The position numbers were made by a program, and so were the translations under genes. A model generated the notes under the pieces. It ran no database searches, was not told the DNA's origin, and was given only the letters and a program-made list of their open reading frames with translations. From Bacillus sp. EB600 (GTDB lineage: Bacteria > Bacillota > Bacilli > Bacillales > Cytobacillaceae): DNA of 53,298 nucleotides. Below are positions 17,806-26,526 of the stretch, piece by piece (position 1 is the first letter of the stretch; the number at the start of each line of letters is the position of its first letter). Location of the stretch: assembly GCF_024494385.1 (NCBI RefSeq), contig NZ_JAEVLT010000031.1, positions 1 to 53,298 on the forward strand, in the 5' to 3' direction.

Positions 17806-17847
17806 AAAGAAAAACTCTAACCGAATCATGGTTAGAGTTTTTTCTTT
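17806..17847. terminator. Strong bidirectional terminator before conjugation operon
   Basis: AAAGAAAAACTCTAACC (17806-17822) and GGTTAGAGTTTTTTCTTT (17830-17847) pair around GAATCAT. T-runs occur on both strands. It insulates the repeat array from the transfer operon. From 17848 to 18080 no gene is seen; that stretch should contain the operon promoter, though no clear consensus was found. Confidence 0.75.
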
Positions 17848-18080
17848 GGGCAACAATTTTAACGGTTCTAAATAAATAGATTTTCAAAAGAATTTTCCAA
17901 CCTATTCTAAAGTCTAAATTCATCAATTGGACTTTTTTACCATATTCAATGCTAAAGGTTCATTTTTAATTGGTACTATCTGAATATACCCAAAAAAGTA
18001 TATTTTTGGTAAGTTAGAATAGAACGAATATTCGGATATATAGAAATATCATAAAAGGGAGTTGAGAGGAAAAAATCAAT

Positions 18081-18461
18081 ATGAATGGGATTCATTCAAA
18101 CAAATATCACGTAAGTTTCTTACAATATCATATAATATTTTTTACAAATGGAAACATTTACCTTAAAAGTGAAGAAATAAACTTTATTAAAACCTATTTT
18201 AATAATGTGTCGACTCGCCATGAATTTAAAATAGTTGAAATGGAGATCCAGGAACGCAGCGTTAAATTAGTAATCAATTGCAGAACGACCCATTACATAC
18301 CCAATATGATAAAAGCTCTTAAAGGTGGATCAGCAAGGTTTTTATATAAGAAGTTTCCCAAAACCAAATTAAAAAACGGCGGTAGTTTATGGGACCAAAA
18401 GTATTATATCTCAACTGATGATCAGCAATTAGATAACTTAATAAAGGATGATAAGGAATAA
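18081..18461 (+). CDS. TnpA (IS200/IS605 Y1)-like protein lacking catalytic residues
   Basis: 126 aa, full domain length for IS200-type TnpA. Recognisable landmarks are YHVSFLQYHIIFF (9-21), MIKALKGGSARFLYKKFP (76-93, cf. LKGxSSRxL) and GGSLWDQKYYIST (100-112, cf. GxLWxRGYFVxT). The HUH motif (family DHVH) is replaced by ERSV (58-61), and the catalytic-helix Tyr (family KYI) appears as Leu120. Single-strand nicking should therefore be lost while hairpin-DNA binding could remain. GAGAGG precedes the ATG. It is the first gene of the transfer operon with no IS ends noticed, suggesting a recruited DNA-binding role near an origin of transfer. Alignment was made by eye. Confidence 0.65.
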   Translation: MNGIHSNKYHVSFLQYHIIFFTNGNIYLKSEEINFIKTYFNNVSTRHEFKIVEMEIQERSVKLVINCRTTHYIPNMIKALKGGSARFLYKKFPKTKLKNGGSLWDQKYYISTDDQQLDNLIKDDKE

Positions 18462-18510
18462 CTTTTGGGGAGTTCAGTTGATTTTGGTGTTACAGAAAGG
18501 GGGCTATCCT

Positions 18511-19260
18511 GTGAGAAATGATTCTATCGAACGATCCGTAAATGACTCTATACTTACTATCGCCGATTATTTTTTGCAAAGGGTTGAACAGACTAAGAAA
18601 CAAAGGGAAAAAGATGCGAGTAAATTCATTAGCAGAGATATGAAAAATTTGCATGCTGATCATCCATCTTTATCGAACGAAGAGGCAGAGTACGAATTAT
18701 ATTATTCATTAATAAAACAACATCAACCTGATCTATTTGTAAACGGAAACCCTGTAGAAAGTTTCCCAGTTGATAAAGATAAAAGTTCTTTCAAGGTTTT
18801 ACATTCTAATGGTCAATTTTATGGTGTGTATAAACAAGAGCCCAAAGAAGCTCACAAAGTGACTCAAGTTTTTCATTCTAAAGAGGAAGTACTTTTGAAC
18901 ACGTTCGGAACATCTAGATTTGAAAAATTCCGAGGGTATACGTTCTTTCCTTCAAAAGATGGGAAGGTATACTCCTTAAAAGATAATAAGGAATTTCGAT
19001 TAAATTTATTCAAATCTTTTAAACCACTAACATGCTATGAAAATATTGAACAAGCTCGATCATTTGTTGTAAAGAACGAACTAAAGAATGATCCGAAATG
19101 TAGAGAACAAGCCATACATAGATCGTTAGAGGAGTATCATATTCCTTTTAACCTTATGGGAAAAACAGTTACGATAAATAGTATTTATAAAGATGAACAA
19201 GGGGTTAGGATGTCATTAGAATGGAACAGAAAGAGATATCAGGTTACCCGATCTTGCTGA
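18511..19260 (+). CDS. Conjugation-operon hypothetical protein, 249 aa
   Basis: The GTG at 18511 is chosen because AGAAAGGGGG lies about 8 bases before it. The frame is open upstream into the TnpA-like gene. Soluble, highly charged, lysine-rich, no signal or span. It has two sections with FYGVYKQEP / FFPSKDGKVYSL-like beta-rich content and a C-terminal half of mixed helices. Unrecognised. Being between the TnpA-like gene and the channel genes it may be a relaxosome accessory or regulator, which is inference from position. Confidence 0.6.
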   Translation: MRNDSIERSVNDSILTIADYFLQRVEQTKKQREKDASKFISRDMKNLHADHPSLSNEEAEYELYYSLIKQHQPDLFVNGNPVESFPVDKDKSSFKVLHSNGQFYGVYKQEPKEAHKVTQVFHSKEEVLLNTFGTSRFEKFRGYTFFPSKDGKVYSLKDNKEFRLNLFKSFKPLTCYENIEQARSFVVKNELKNDPKCREQAIHRSLEEYHIPFNLMGKTVTINSIYKDEQGVRMSLEWNRKRYQVTRSC

Positions 19261-19294
19261 AAAATGGATGGAAAGAATAAAGGGAAATCCAAGA

Positions 19295-19621
19295 ATGACA
19301 GCGGTGTTTGATGAACTCGTCATGGATAGTCGTTCTATTGGGGAAGGTTTTCTTTCCTATAATGGTATAGAGATAAATAAAGAGCTTCAAACACGACAAT
19401 ATGATTTTGAGGTAATTTCAAACGAAGAGGGTTCGTACATTGCGAAGTTAAATGGGAATGGTATGGCAAAGAAACTATCAACTTATTTTTCTGAAGAGGA
19501 AGCCAAAGATCAATTAGTAAGGTTGAATACGTATATTCAGGTAGAGCAACAGAAAGAAAGAAACAAGGATATAGGAGCAGAACCAAGCATTGAATTCATG
19601 GAACTTAGTGAGAAAGACTAA
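19295..19621 (+). CDS. Conjugation-operon hypothetical protein, 108 aa
   Basis: The start is placed at the ATG at 19295 (MTAVFDELVMDSRSIGEGFL), which has AAAGGGA 8 bases upstream; an earlier ATG at 19268 has no ribosome site. Soluble, acidic, no known motif. Its internal pattern (YDFEVISNEEGSYIAKLNGN then SEEEAKDQLVRLNTYI) resembles part of the preceding protein, so the two may be related modules. Function unknown. Confidence 0.55.
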   Translation: MTAVFDELVMDSRSIGEGFLSYNGIEINKELQTRQYDFEVISNEEGSYIAKLNGNGMAKKLSTYFSEEEAKDQLVRLNTYIQVEQQKERNKDIGAEPSIEFMELSEKD

Positions 19622-19635
19622 AGGAGGAAGACAGA

Positions 19636-19965
19636 GTGCGAACACTCAGAAAGTTACCGCCAATACTTTTGGTTACAGCCATCACGTTATGTCTATATGC
19701 TATCCCGGAGCAAGCTTTTGCCGCGGGTGATATTGAGGCAAAGGTGAAGGAAGGGCTAAAACAAATTCAAGCATTTTTAACCGGGATTGTGGTGATAGTG
19801 GGTATTTGTGTAGGCGTTTGGATCATCATTAAAAAACTACCTGGAGTAGACGATCCGCATACAAAAAATGAAATGTTTCGAGGGGTGGGTATGGTCCTTG
19901 CAGGAGTCGGTCTAGCTGCAGCACTGGTATGGATTGTTCCTTGGGTATATACGTTATTCGCTTAA
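19636..19965 (+). CDS. VirB2-like pilin/channel subunit
   Basis: 109 aa. Signal peptide (LPPILLVTAITLCLYAIPEQ, likely cut at AFA-AG), a short amphipathic helix (KVKEGLKQIQAFL) and two hydrophobic spans (TGIVVIVGICVGVWIIIKK and MVLAGVGLAAALVWIVPWVY). Size and topology match CagC/VirB2-like proteins of Gram-positive type IV secretion. GTG start after AAAGGAGG. Placed before the VirB3- and VirB4-like genes, as is usual. Confidence 0.7.
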   Translation: MRTLRKLPPILLVTAITLCLYAIPEQAFAAGDIEAKVKEGLKQIQAFLTGIVVIVGICVGVWIIIKKLPGVDDPHTKNEMFRGVGMVLAGVGLAAALVWIVPWVYTLFA

Positions 19966-19980
19966 TTAGAGGGGATTTGT

Positions 19981-20385
19981 ATGACAACAAAAGAAGAAGT
20001 GAAAGAGGTTCTAAAAGAATTACTAGGACAAGAAGATAGTCGGAAGGGGAAAACGTTTGTTTTCCCTGATAATGTCGATCGATCTTATCACATTGTAAAA
20101 GGTTTATCGATAGGAAACTTTTTTAAATATATTTTACCAGCTGTTATCATTGCAGCAGTTATCCTTCTTATTCCACCCTATTCGCTAGGGTTTATGATGA
20201 TTAAAATGTTCTTTGTCGCAATGTTAATGTTAGGCTCTTTTACTTTTGCTGTCTTACGTCCAGTTACATCTCGTCCGAATATAACCTATAGCAACTATTT
20301 AAAACTAATTTTTCAGTACAACAGTAGGCAGAAGTTGTTCTTTATAAAACCGAATAAAAGGGATGATTTCCGTGATGAACAATAA
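19981..20385 (+). CDS. VirB3/PrgI/TcpE-like transfer membrane protein
   Basis: 134 aa. A soluble N-terminus (about 40 aa) with FPDNVDRSYHIVKGLSIGNF is followed by two adjacent spans (FKYILPAVIIAAVILLIPPY and GFMMIKMFFVAMLMLGSFTF) and a basic tail (RQKLFFIKPNKRDD). PrgI/TcpE-type proteins have this shape and sit just before the VirB4 ATPase, as here. AGGGGAT precedes the ATG. It overlaps the next frame slightly. Confidence 0.7.
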   Translation: MTTKEEVKEVLKELLGQEDSRKGKTFVFPDNVDRSYHIVKGLSIGNFFKYILPAVIIAAVILLIPPYSLGFMMIKMFFVAMLMLGSFTFAVLRPVTSRPNITYSNYLKLIFQYNSRQKLFFIKPNKRDDFRDEQ

Positions 20386-21028
20386 AAAGAAAATGGATCG
20401 AACTGTGTTTGACTATGAAATAGCGACCCTTGCAAAAAAAGGGCAAAGAACGATTCAGGATCTAAGCGTGATTGAAGGCATTTATAAGGATTATATCCTT
20501 TTGAAAAATGGATATTTAACTTCCATTCTTCAAGTGAGTGGCATCAATATGGATTTATTTGCTGAGTATGAACAAAATCGATTATTTGAAGATTATGGCT
20601 CCTTTTTAATGAGCCAAGTCCACGATCAATTACAAGTCATCTCAATGACTGTACCCGTAGATTTACGATCTTACAATTTAGGATGGAAAAAACGATATCT
20701 TCATGAACTAGAAAATAAGAATACCGGAAATGAATACAAAAGAAAATTAATTGCTTCGTATATCGATCATTTCCAGAGTATCCGGCTTAAAGATGAAATG
20801 TCTACAAAACAACATTTTATTGTTATTCGGGAAAAAATGTATAAACGTACATTTCAGGATTTAGAACGGGCGGAGAGTATTTTATCAAAAAAGGTGGAAG
20901 AAATATCAAACTCTTTACGATCCACTTTTGAGACGTATGATCTAGCCATTATAAAATTATCCGAGAAAGATATTTTAACTCTGCTTTACCGGTACTTTGA
21001 CTTTGATATGTCGAAACTATACTGTTAA
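20375..21028 (+). CDS. TraD/TrsD-like conjugation protein
   Basis: 217 aa from the ATG at 20375 (MNNKKKMDRTVFDYEIATLA), with AAGGGATG at good spacing; another ATG 12 bases earlier abuts that site. It contains the small beta-hairpin region IYKDYILLKNGYLTSILQVS seen at the N-terminus of VirB4-type proteins, and a helical second half. No P-loop. In pSK41/pGO1-type operons a non-ATPase protein of this size precedes the VirB4 homologue and resembles its N-terminal domain. Confidence 0.6.
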   Translation: MNNKKKMDRTVFDYEIATLAKKGQRTIQDLSVIEGIYKDYILLKNGYLTSILQVSGINMDLFAEYEQNRLFEDYGSFLMSQVHDQLQVISMTVPVDLRSYNLGWKKRYLHELENKNTGNEYKRKLIASYIDHFQSIRLKDEMSTKQHFIVIREKMYKRTFQDLERAESILSKKVEEISNSLRSTFETYDLAIIKLSEKDILTLLYRYFDFDMSKLYC

Positions 21029-21051
21029 CCACTTGGAAAGGAGAAAAGCTC

Positions 21052-23025
21052 ATGCCCTTTTCTTTAGCAACACTTTTTCCATCAAGAAAACGTGAAAAAA
21101 AACCAGCAGAAAAGGTAGAACAAAGCCATCAAGACTTCTTACAGGGGGTTTTAGAGACCGAAGAGCTTAATTCAATCTATCCTTTTGTTTGGAAGGAAAA
21201 TAAGAGTTTCATAGAAAGTGGTGGGAACTTTATTAAAGTGTTAGCAGTTGTTTCTTATCCCAAAGAGCAGAAAGGGAACTGGCTATCTGACTTGAAACGC
21301 TTGAAGGGGAACATATCTTTTGTCCAATATCTAGAGCCTGCTAACTCTGAGGGGATGATTCATTATTACAATGATTCTATTAAAAATAAGGATGCTGAAC
21401 TATTAAAAACAAGAGATCCAGCTACGCGTATCAGGTTACGATCAGAACTGGATAGTGCTAGATACCAACTTAATCAGGTTTTAACAAACCGTTCAAACTT
21501 TATGTATCTTTACACATACATTTTCATTCAGGCTACATCCTTAGAAGATCTAAAGGCCTTAGAAGATAACGTCCAGAGGATTCTTACAAAATTAAGGATG
21601 AAAGCTTTAAATCCTCATTATGCTACTCCCATGGCTTTCTGGTCGGCTTTACCTTTAGGGGATAATCAATTAAAGGATTATACATATCAGATGTGCAACA
21701 GTGAAACCGCCTCTTCCTTCTTCCCTTTTGATGACTCAGAAATATGTTATTTATCCCCAATGTCTCAGGTGGAAGGGATTAACAAGACAACCAATTCATT
21801 AGTAGCAATTGATTATTTAGATACACAGCGTACCTTAAACCAAAACATGGTCGTAATCGGAACTTCCGGTGTTGGTAAATCGACCTTTATGGTTCAGAAA
21901 ATCCTTCGCTGCTTCGCAATGGGAATTAAAGTGTATATTATCGATCCGGAAAATGAGTATTCCCATATCGTGAAAATTCTCGGTGGAGAAGTGGTCCACC
22001 TCAGCAGTAATAGTGCAACAAAAATTAACCCTTTGGAAATATTTTCAACAGAAATTACAGACACAGAAGATTTTAATAATGAAGCAGAGTTCATTAGAGA
22101 TCTTGTGAAACAGAAGGTTCAACGCCTTAAGGCGTTTTTCAAAGTTTTAAAAGCCGATTTAACACAGGTAGAAAGCAGTATTTTAGACAAGACCTTAACA
22201 AATCTTTATAATCGCTTTTCAATCAATGAAGGGAGTGATTTTAAAAGTCTCAAATCGACTGACTATCCTATTCTTGAAGACTTTTATCATGACTTAGAGG
22301 ACCTAAAGCAAAAGGATATCGAACGGTATGAAAAAATCCAAGACTTTTATTTCATATTAGAGAGTTATGTTCATGGCTCAAACTCACTATTTAACGGCCA
22401 TACGAACGTGAATATCAATAACTCGTTATTCTCCTTTAATTTAAAATCTCTTCAAAATGAAGTGGATGTGCAGGCTGCTTGTTATTTTAACATTTTCGGC
22501 TTTCTCTGGGACGAAATAACAAAAGAAAAAGATGAGTTAATTTATCTATTTATTGATGAATTTCATTTCTTATCAAAAAACCCTGATTCTATGAGGTTTT
22601 TCTATCAAGCTTACAAGCGGTTTCGAAAATACAATGCTGGAGCAATTGCAGGAACACAACAAATCATAGATGTTCTTGATACGGTTGATAATCTAGGGGC
22701 AGCGATGATTGAAAACAGCCACACAAAGGTATTTTTTGGTCTAGATAATAAAGGTGTGGATGATGTAGTAAAAAAGATAAATCTTTCCTTTTCTGATGAA
22801 GAGATTTCCCTATTACGGGCAAAACGGCAAGGAGAAGCGTTAATTACATATGGATCACAACGTGCTTTTATTAAGGTTGAGTTAACACAAGAAGAGCTTC
22901 GTATTTGGAATAAAAAGCGGTATTTTGAAAAGTACGGGTTGGATCCTAACGAAATCCCGGACTATGAGGCTAGGATTGAAATGACTCCGATTGAAAAAGA
23001 AGAAGTTCGAAATTTCGTTTTGTAA
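21052..23025 (+). CDS. VirB4-family conjugation ATPase (TraE/TrsE type)
   Basis: 657 aa. The VirB4 N-terminal domain (about 40-220) is followed by the ATPase with Walker A GTSGVGKST (about 271-279), DPENEYSHI after it, Walker B IYLFIDEFHFL (about 497-507) and the ATQQ-like AGTQQIIDVL sensor (about 535). VirB4 proteins power pilin extraction and channel assembly at the cytoplasmic face. AAGGAGAAAAGC precedes the ATG. It is the core gene that identifies this operon as a type IV secretion/conjugation cluster. Confidence 0.92.
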   Translation: MPFSLATLFPSRKREKKPAEKVEQSHQDFLQGVLETEELNSIYPFVWKENKSFIESGGNFIKVLAVVSYPKEQKGNWLSDLKRLKGNISFVQYLEPANSEGMIHYYNDSIKNKDAELLKTRDPATRIRLRSELDSARYQLNQVLTNRSNFMYLYTYIFIQATSLEDLKALEDNVQRILTKLRMKALNPHYATPMAFWSALPLGDNQLKDYTYQMCNSETASSFFPFDDSEICYLSPMSQVEGINKTTNSLVAIDYLDTQRTLNQNMVVIGTSGVGKSTFMVQKILRCFAMGIKVYIIDPENEYSHIVKILGGEVVHLSSNSATKINPLEIFSTEITDTEDFNNEAEFIRDLVKQKVQRLKAFFKVLKADLTQVESSILDKTLTNLYNRFSINEGSDFKSLKSTDYPILEDFYHDLEDLKQKDIERYEKIQDFYFILESYVHGSNSLFNGHTNVNINNSLFSFNLKSLQNEVDVQAACYFNIFGFLWDEITKEKDELIYLFIDEFHFLSKNPDSMRFFYQAYKRFRKYNAGAIAGTQQIIDVLDTVDNLGAAMIENSHTKVFFGLDNKGVDDVVKKINLSFSDEEISLLRAKRQGEALITYGSQRAFIKVELTQEELRIWNKKRYFEKYGLDPNEIPDYEARIEMTPIEKEEVRNFVL

Positions 23026-23040
23026 AGGAGGGGTCTAAGA

Positions 23041-24384
23041 GTGAAAATCCAATTATTCGAACACGGAACGTTGATAATTCGCCAGGATAAGTACTATCAT
23101 TTCGAAATACCTGAAAACAAAGTGTTGGCTGAGCGCCCGGAAGATTTAGCAGATCTTTTGGAAGAATCCCCTTATTTCTTTCCCTTAAATGGTATAAAAA
23201 AAGAAAACGATCGATTTATTCTGGATTATGTAATGGAGGAAGATTACCAACCACTTATTATAGCAAAAGAATATTCAAGTGTTTTACGTCTCGCATTAAT
23301 AAATGAGTTGTTGGAGATGGACCCTTTAAATACGGTAAAAGAGAAAGTATTGATTCACCCTAGAAACATTTTCTTCAAAGATATGAAAACACTAAAGTTT
23401 CTATACAGAAGCAATCAATGGTTGCCCTATGATGAACATCTGAAACTAGAACAATACAAAATTTTAATGATCTCTATGTTTTCACGTTTCTCCTATGAAA
23501 AATATAAACGAGAAAAAGATAATCTCTTGAAAAAGGAAAAAGATGAATTCCTTTTTCGAATTGAGAATGCTAAGTCCGTGGTGGAGTTGAAGGAATTGGT
23601 TTCTCAGAGATTACAGATGGAGGAAACACAACATTTCCTTGGTTTGGAAACGGAACAGCAAAAAGTGAAGAAGCAAAAAAGGATATTGGCCTATTTATCG
23701 ATTGGGGTTTGTTGTGCCGCTTTTGGTTTAGCCCTCTTCCTCCAACAATCAGCTGTAAATAAAGTTCAAACGGTCTATGCGATGGAACTTCAAAAAGCTC
23801 AACAAGAAACAAATTTGTATAAATTATTAAGTGAAGAAAAATACGATGAAGCAATTTCGTTTTTGAAAAAAAATGGCGGTAGTAAAAAAGAGCTGGCGAA
23901 TGTGTACTTTGAAAAAGGCGAGTACCAAAATGCGATTGATACCGATAAAGCTTTAATAAAACCTATTGTAGGAGCCCTTTATAAAGCGAATAAGAAGGAT
24001 GAAATATTAGGGTTGGAAGCTGAAAGTGATTATCTAAAGATTGAAAAGAAAATAATCACTTATGATTACAGTTCTTTGTTATCCATGCAAGCATTTGTAA
24101 AAGATCAAGACCAACAACTTCGAATAGGGAAAACCTTTGCTGAACATGGTGATCTTGGGGATGCTAAAAGCTTAAACGATAGACTGAAAAGTAAAGATTT
24201 AGAATCCATGATAAGAAAAATAGAATTGGAACAACAAGTAGCTACATTGAAGCAACAAATAAAAGAAATTAACGATAATGTTAATGTAGCACCAGAAGAA
24301 AAACAAAAAGAGTTGGATCCCAAAAACAAGGAACTTGAAAACGTAAAAGCCAAGATAGAGAAAATCAATAAAGGAATGGGGTGA
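23041..24384 (+). CDS. EssB/YukC-like single-pass protein in transfer operon (TraF position)
   Basis: 447 aa. The N-terminal cytoplasmic domain (about 1-190) has the pseudokinase-like layout of EssB/YukC (IIAKEYSSVLRLALINELLE, then FLYRSNQWLPYDE, EQYKILMISMFSRFSYEKY). One span follows (ILAYLSIGVCCAAFGLALFL, about 214-234), then a helical repeat domain with TPR-like YDEAISFLKKNGGSKKELAN...YEKGEYQNA pattern and a coiled-coil tail. EssB is a core type VII secretion component; pSK41-type operons carry a TraF of similar size at this place. GTG start after AAAGGAGGGG. The link to EssB is by fold-level resemblance seen by eye. Confidence 0.6.
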   Translation: MKIQLFEHGTLIIRQDKYYHFEIPENKVLAERPEDLADLLEESPYFFPLNGIKKENDRFILDYVMEEDYQPLIIAKEYSSVLRLALINELLEMDPLNTVKEKVLIHPRNIFFKDMKTLKFLYRSNQWLPYDEHLKLEQYKILMISMFSRFSYEKYKREKDNLLKKEKDEFLFRIENAKSVVELKELVSQRLQMEETQHFLGLETEQQKVKKQKRILAYLSIGVCCAAFGLALFLQQSAVNKVQTVYAMELQKAQQETNLYKLLSEEKYDEAISFLKKNGGSKKELANVYFEKGEYQNAIDTDKALIKPIVGALYKANKKDEILGLEAESDYLKIEKKIITYDYSSLLSMQAFVKDQDQQLRIGKTFAEHGDLGDAKSLNDRLKSKDLESMIRKIELEQQVATLKQQIKEINDNVNVAPEEKQKELDPKNKELENVKAKIEKINKGMG

Positions 24385-24390
24385 AAATAA

Positions 24391-25440
24391 GTGGCAGCAA
24401 CCGCCGCTGTTAAAGGAACCGTTTTTGTTGTTCGAAACTGGAGAGAAATAACAATAGGAATCGTTTTTGCATTAATTTTAATGGTAGGTTTGTTGATTGG
24501 AGTGAATACCTCTCAGCAACAGCCTATCGGAAACATTGATTCCCCTTTTGGCGTTGCGAATGTTCCAACAAATATTACGCAGTGGAGGGGGTTAGTAAGT
24601 GAATATACAATAAAGTATGGAATTCCAGAATACACGGATTTCCTACTTGCTCTTATGTATCAAGAAGTAGGGAATTCTCAAACGTTGGATATTATGCAAA
24701 GCTCTGAATCTGCCGGGCTGCCACCCAACTCGATTCAAGATCCCGTGATTTCCGTCAATTTAGGTGTTCAACATTTCAAATCAGTGCTAGAACATGGGCA
24801 AAAAGCAGGTGTAGATTTTGCGACGATCGTTCAATCTTACAATTTCGGTTCAGGTTACATAAATTTTATTGCTTCAAATGGTGGAAAACATTCCGTTGAA
24901 TTAGCTCAACAATTTTCTTTAAACCAAGCAGCCAAACAAGGGTCAAGTTGTTCGGACTGGAGAGCTCCCTACTGTTATGGTGACTATATGTATGTACAAA
25001 AAATCATGAAAAATCTCATGCCGATTTCGGTAGATGGTGGGAATGTGTCCCCATTAGGGGAACAGCCATTTAATGCGATTATACAAGAAGCACAAAAATA
25101 CGTAGGCTGGCCCTATATGTGGGGAGGTGCTAGCCCTACAACAGGATTTGATTGTTCAGGTTTTACGCAATGGACGTTTACGAAGGCTGGCATAAAGTTG
25201 CCACGCACGGCTCAACAACAATATGATGCTTCTTCTAAAATCCCATCAGCAGAAGCTAGGCCAGGTGATGTTGTCTTTTATACTGGAACCTATGAGACAA
25301 ACCAATACATCACACACGTAGGCATTTACATGGGAAATGGAAAAATGTTTGATTCAAATGGTTCTGGCATAGGAATTCATGACATCAATTCTCCTTACTG
25401 GAAATCACATTTGGCTGGTTTTGGTCGGGTGGCACATTAG
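24391..25440 (+). CDS. Bifunctional cell-wall hydrolase, CwlT/TraG type
   Basis: 349 aa. N-terminal anchor (ITIGIVFALILMVGLLIGV). A lysozyme-like muramidase domain (about 60-185) is next, with ALMYQEVGNS and the SYNFGSGYINF motif. The C-terminal NlpC/P60 endopeptidase (about 225-349) has the nucleophile in FDCSGF (Cys255) and the base in THVGIYM (His309). Such enzymes open peptidoglycan for the transfer channel (CwlT of ICEBs1, TraG of pSK41). GTG start; it follows the previous gene by 6 bp. Confidence 0.9.
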   Translation: MAATAAVKGTVFVVRNWREITIGIVFALILMVGLLIGVNTSQQQPIGNIDSPFGVANVPTNITQWRGLVSEYTIKYGIPEYTDFLLALMYQEVGNSQTLDIMQSSESAGLPPNSIQDPVISVNLGVQHFKSVLEHGQKAGVDFATIVQSYNFGSGYINFIASNGGKHSVELAQQFSLNQAAKQGSSCSDWRAPYCYGDYMYVQKIMKNLMPISVDGGNVSPLGEQPFNAIIQEAQKYVGWPYMWGGASPTTGFDCSGFTQWTFTKAGIKLPRTAQQQYDASSKIPSAEARPGDVVFYTGTYETNQYITHVGIYMGNGKMFDSNGSGIGIHDINSPYWKSHLAGFGRVAH

Positions 25441-25452
25441 GAGGGAAACATC

Positions 25453-26049
25453 TTGAATAAAATACTGGCTACTTTTTTGGGAATATCGATACTAGCAAAT
25501 TTGATCTTGGGTTTGATGTACGTTGGTCAGAGAACAATGGTTACCAATGCAGAGGAAAAAAACAAAGAAACCAAGAAGCAAATGGTTCAATTAAAAAGTG
25601 AATCGCATAAAAAGGAAAAAGCGCTACATACCTTTCAACAGAATGAAGCCTATTATGAAATCGAACATAGTGAACAGGTTAAAAGTTTTATAGATGAAAC
25701 TTTTAGAGAATTATTTAATTATAACAACCAAAATTATGCTGCACGTTTTGACCAAGTCCATAACAAACTAGCAGAGTCTGTTATTTCAAAACTAAAGGCA
25801 TCAGGAGAAACGGGTAGTACACAAATTGAATTCAACAATGAAGTAAAAACGTTAAATGTTTATTTAAGCGCCATTGAAAAAGACCAAGCAAAAGCCCTTG
25901 TAAAGATGGAAACACAATACTCAGTAGGAGGAAGCCAATTCCCAAGAAAAAATCAAATGTATGAGGTAACACTTGTTCAAAATGGAGATAAATGGGTAGT
26001 TGATAAATTGGAGTTAATGGGAGCCTTCGAACCCTTTGAAGAGAACTAA
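25453..26049 (+). CDS. VirB8-like transfer protein
   Basis: 198 aa. N-terminal anchor (ILATFLGISILANLILGLMY), a coiled-coil stalk (about 30-65), then an extracellular NTF2-like domain ending in the typical strand pair YEVTLVQNGDKWVVDKLEL. VirB8-like proteins (TcpC, TraM of pIP501) scaffold the channel outside the membrane. TTG start after AGGAGGG. Named by topology and fold pattern. Confidence 0.65.
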   Translation: MNKILATFLGISILANLILGLMYVGQRTMVTNAEEKNKETKKQMVQLKSESHKKEKALHTFQQNEAYYEIEHSEQVKSFIDETFRELFNYNNQNYAARFDQVHNKLAESVISKLKASGETGSTQIEFNNEVKTLNVYLSAIEKDQAKALVKMETQYSVGGSQFPRKNQMYEVTLVQNGDKWVVDKLELMGAFEPFEEN

Positions 26050-26090
26050 ATAAGTAGTGATTTGTTGGTAATTAAAAAGGAGGGAAACCA

Positions 26091-26525
26091 ATGAAAACGG
26101 TTGGAATACGTCTATTGTTAACGTTCTTTTTAATGGTCCTTCTTGAATTAATTGTAATAAATGTAGCCGGAATTCTTCCGTTTATTGCAGCACACAAGGC
26201 AAATATATCTAGTGCTCCTTATATGGAATTCTTAATTGAAAACCTACTACATCCGATTGAAAAAGCTATTCTTATGATTGAAGACAAAAATCCCCTTTTC
26301 TTTTTAGGTAATGGGGCAGTGGTCCTAGTATCCTTCTATGTTACTTTTTTTATGAATGGTGCCAAAGGCAAATATCAGTTAGCAGACAAATATGGTGTTC
26401 ATGGTTCGAGCAGATTTGCTTACAAGAATGAAATATTTAAACAGGGTGAGACAGTTGGAGTACCAGTTAATCAGCTTTTGAAAGATCTTGAAGCTAGTAT
26501 GTTAGATTCGAAAGGGGAGCAATGA
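26091..26525 (+). CDS. Membrane subunit of a split VirD4 coupling protein
   Basis: 144 aa. Two spans (LLLTFFLMVLLELIVINVAG and FFLGNGAVVLVSFYVTFFMN) are followed by DKYGVHGSSRFAYKNEIF, the sequence that in single-chain VirD4/TraG proteins links the membrane part to the ATPase. The ATPase gene begins 1 bp after its stop. The coupling protein is thus made as two chains, likely to assemble together. AAGGAGGGAAACC precedes the ATG. Confidence 0.75.
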   Translation: MKTVGIRLLLTFFLMVLLELIVINVAGILPFIAAHKANISSAPYMEFLIENLLHPIEKAILMIEDKNPLFFLGNGAVVLVSFYVTFFMNGAKGKYQLADKYGVHGSSRFAYKNEIFKQGETVGVPVNQLLKDLEASMLDSKGEQ

Positions 26526-26526
26526 T

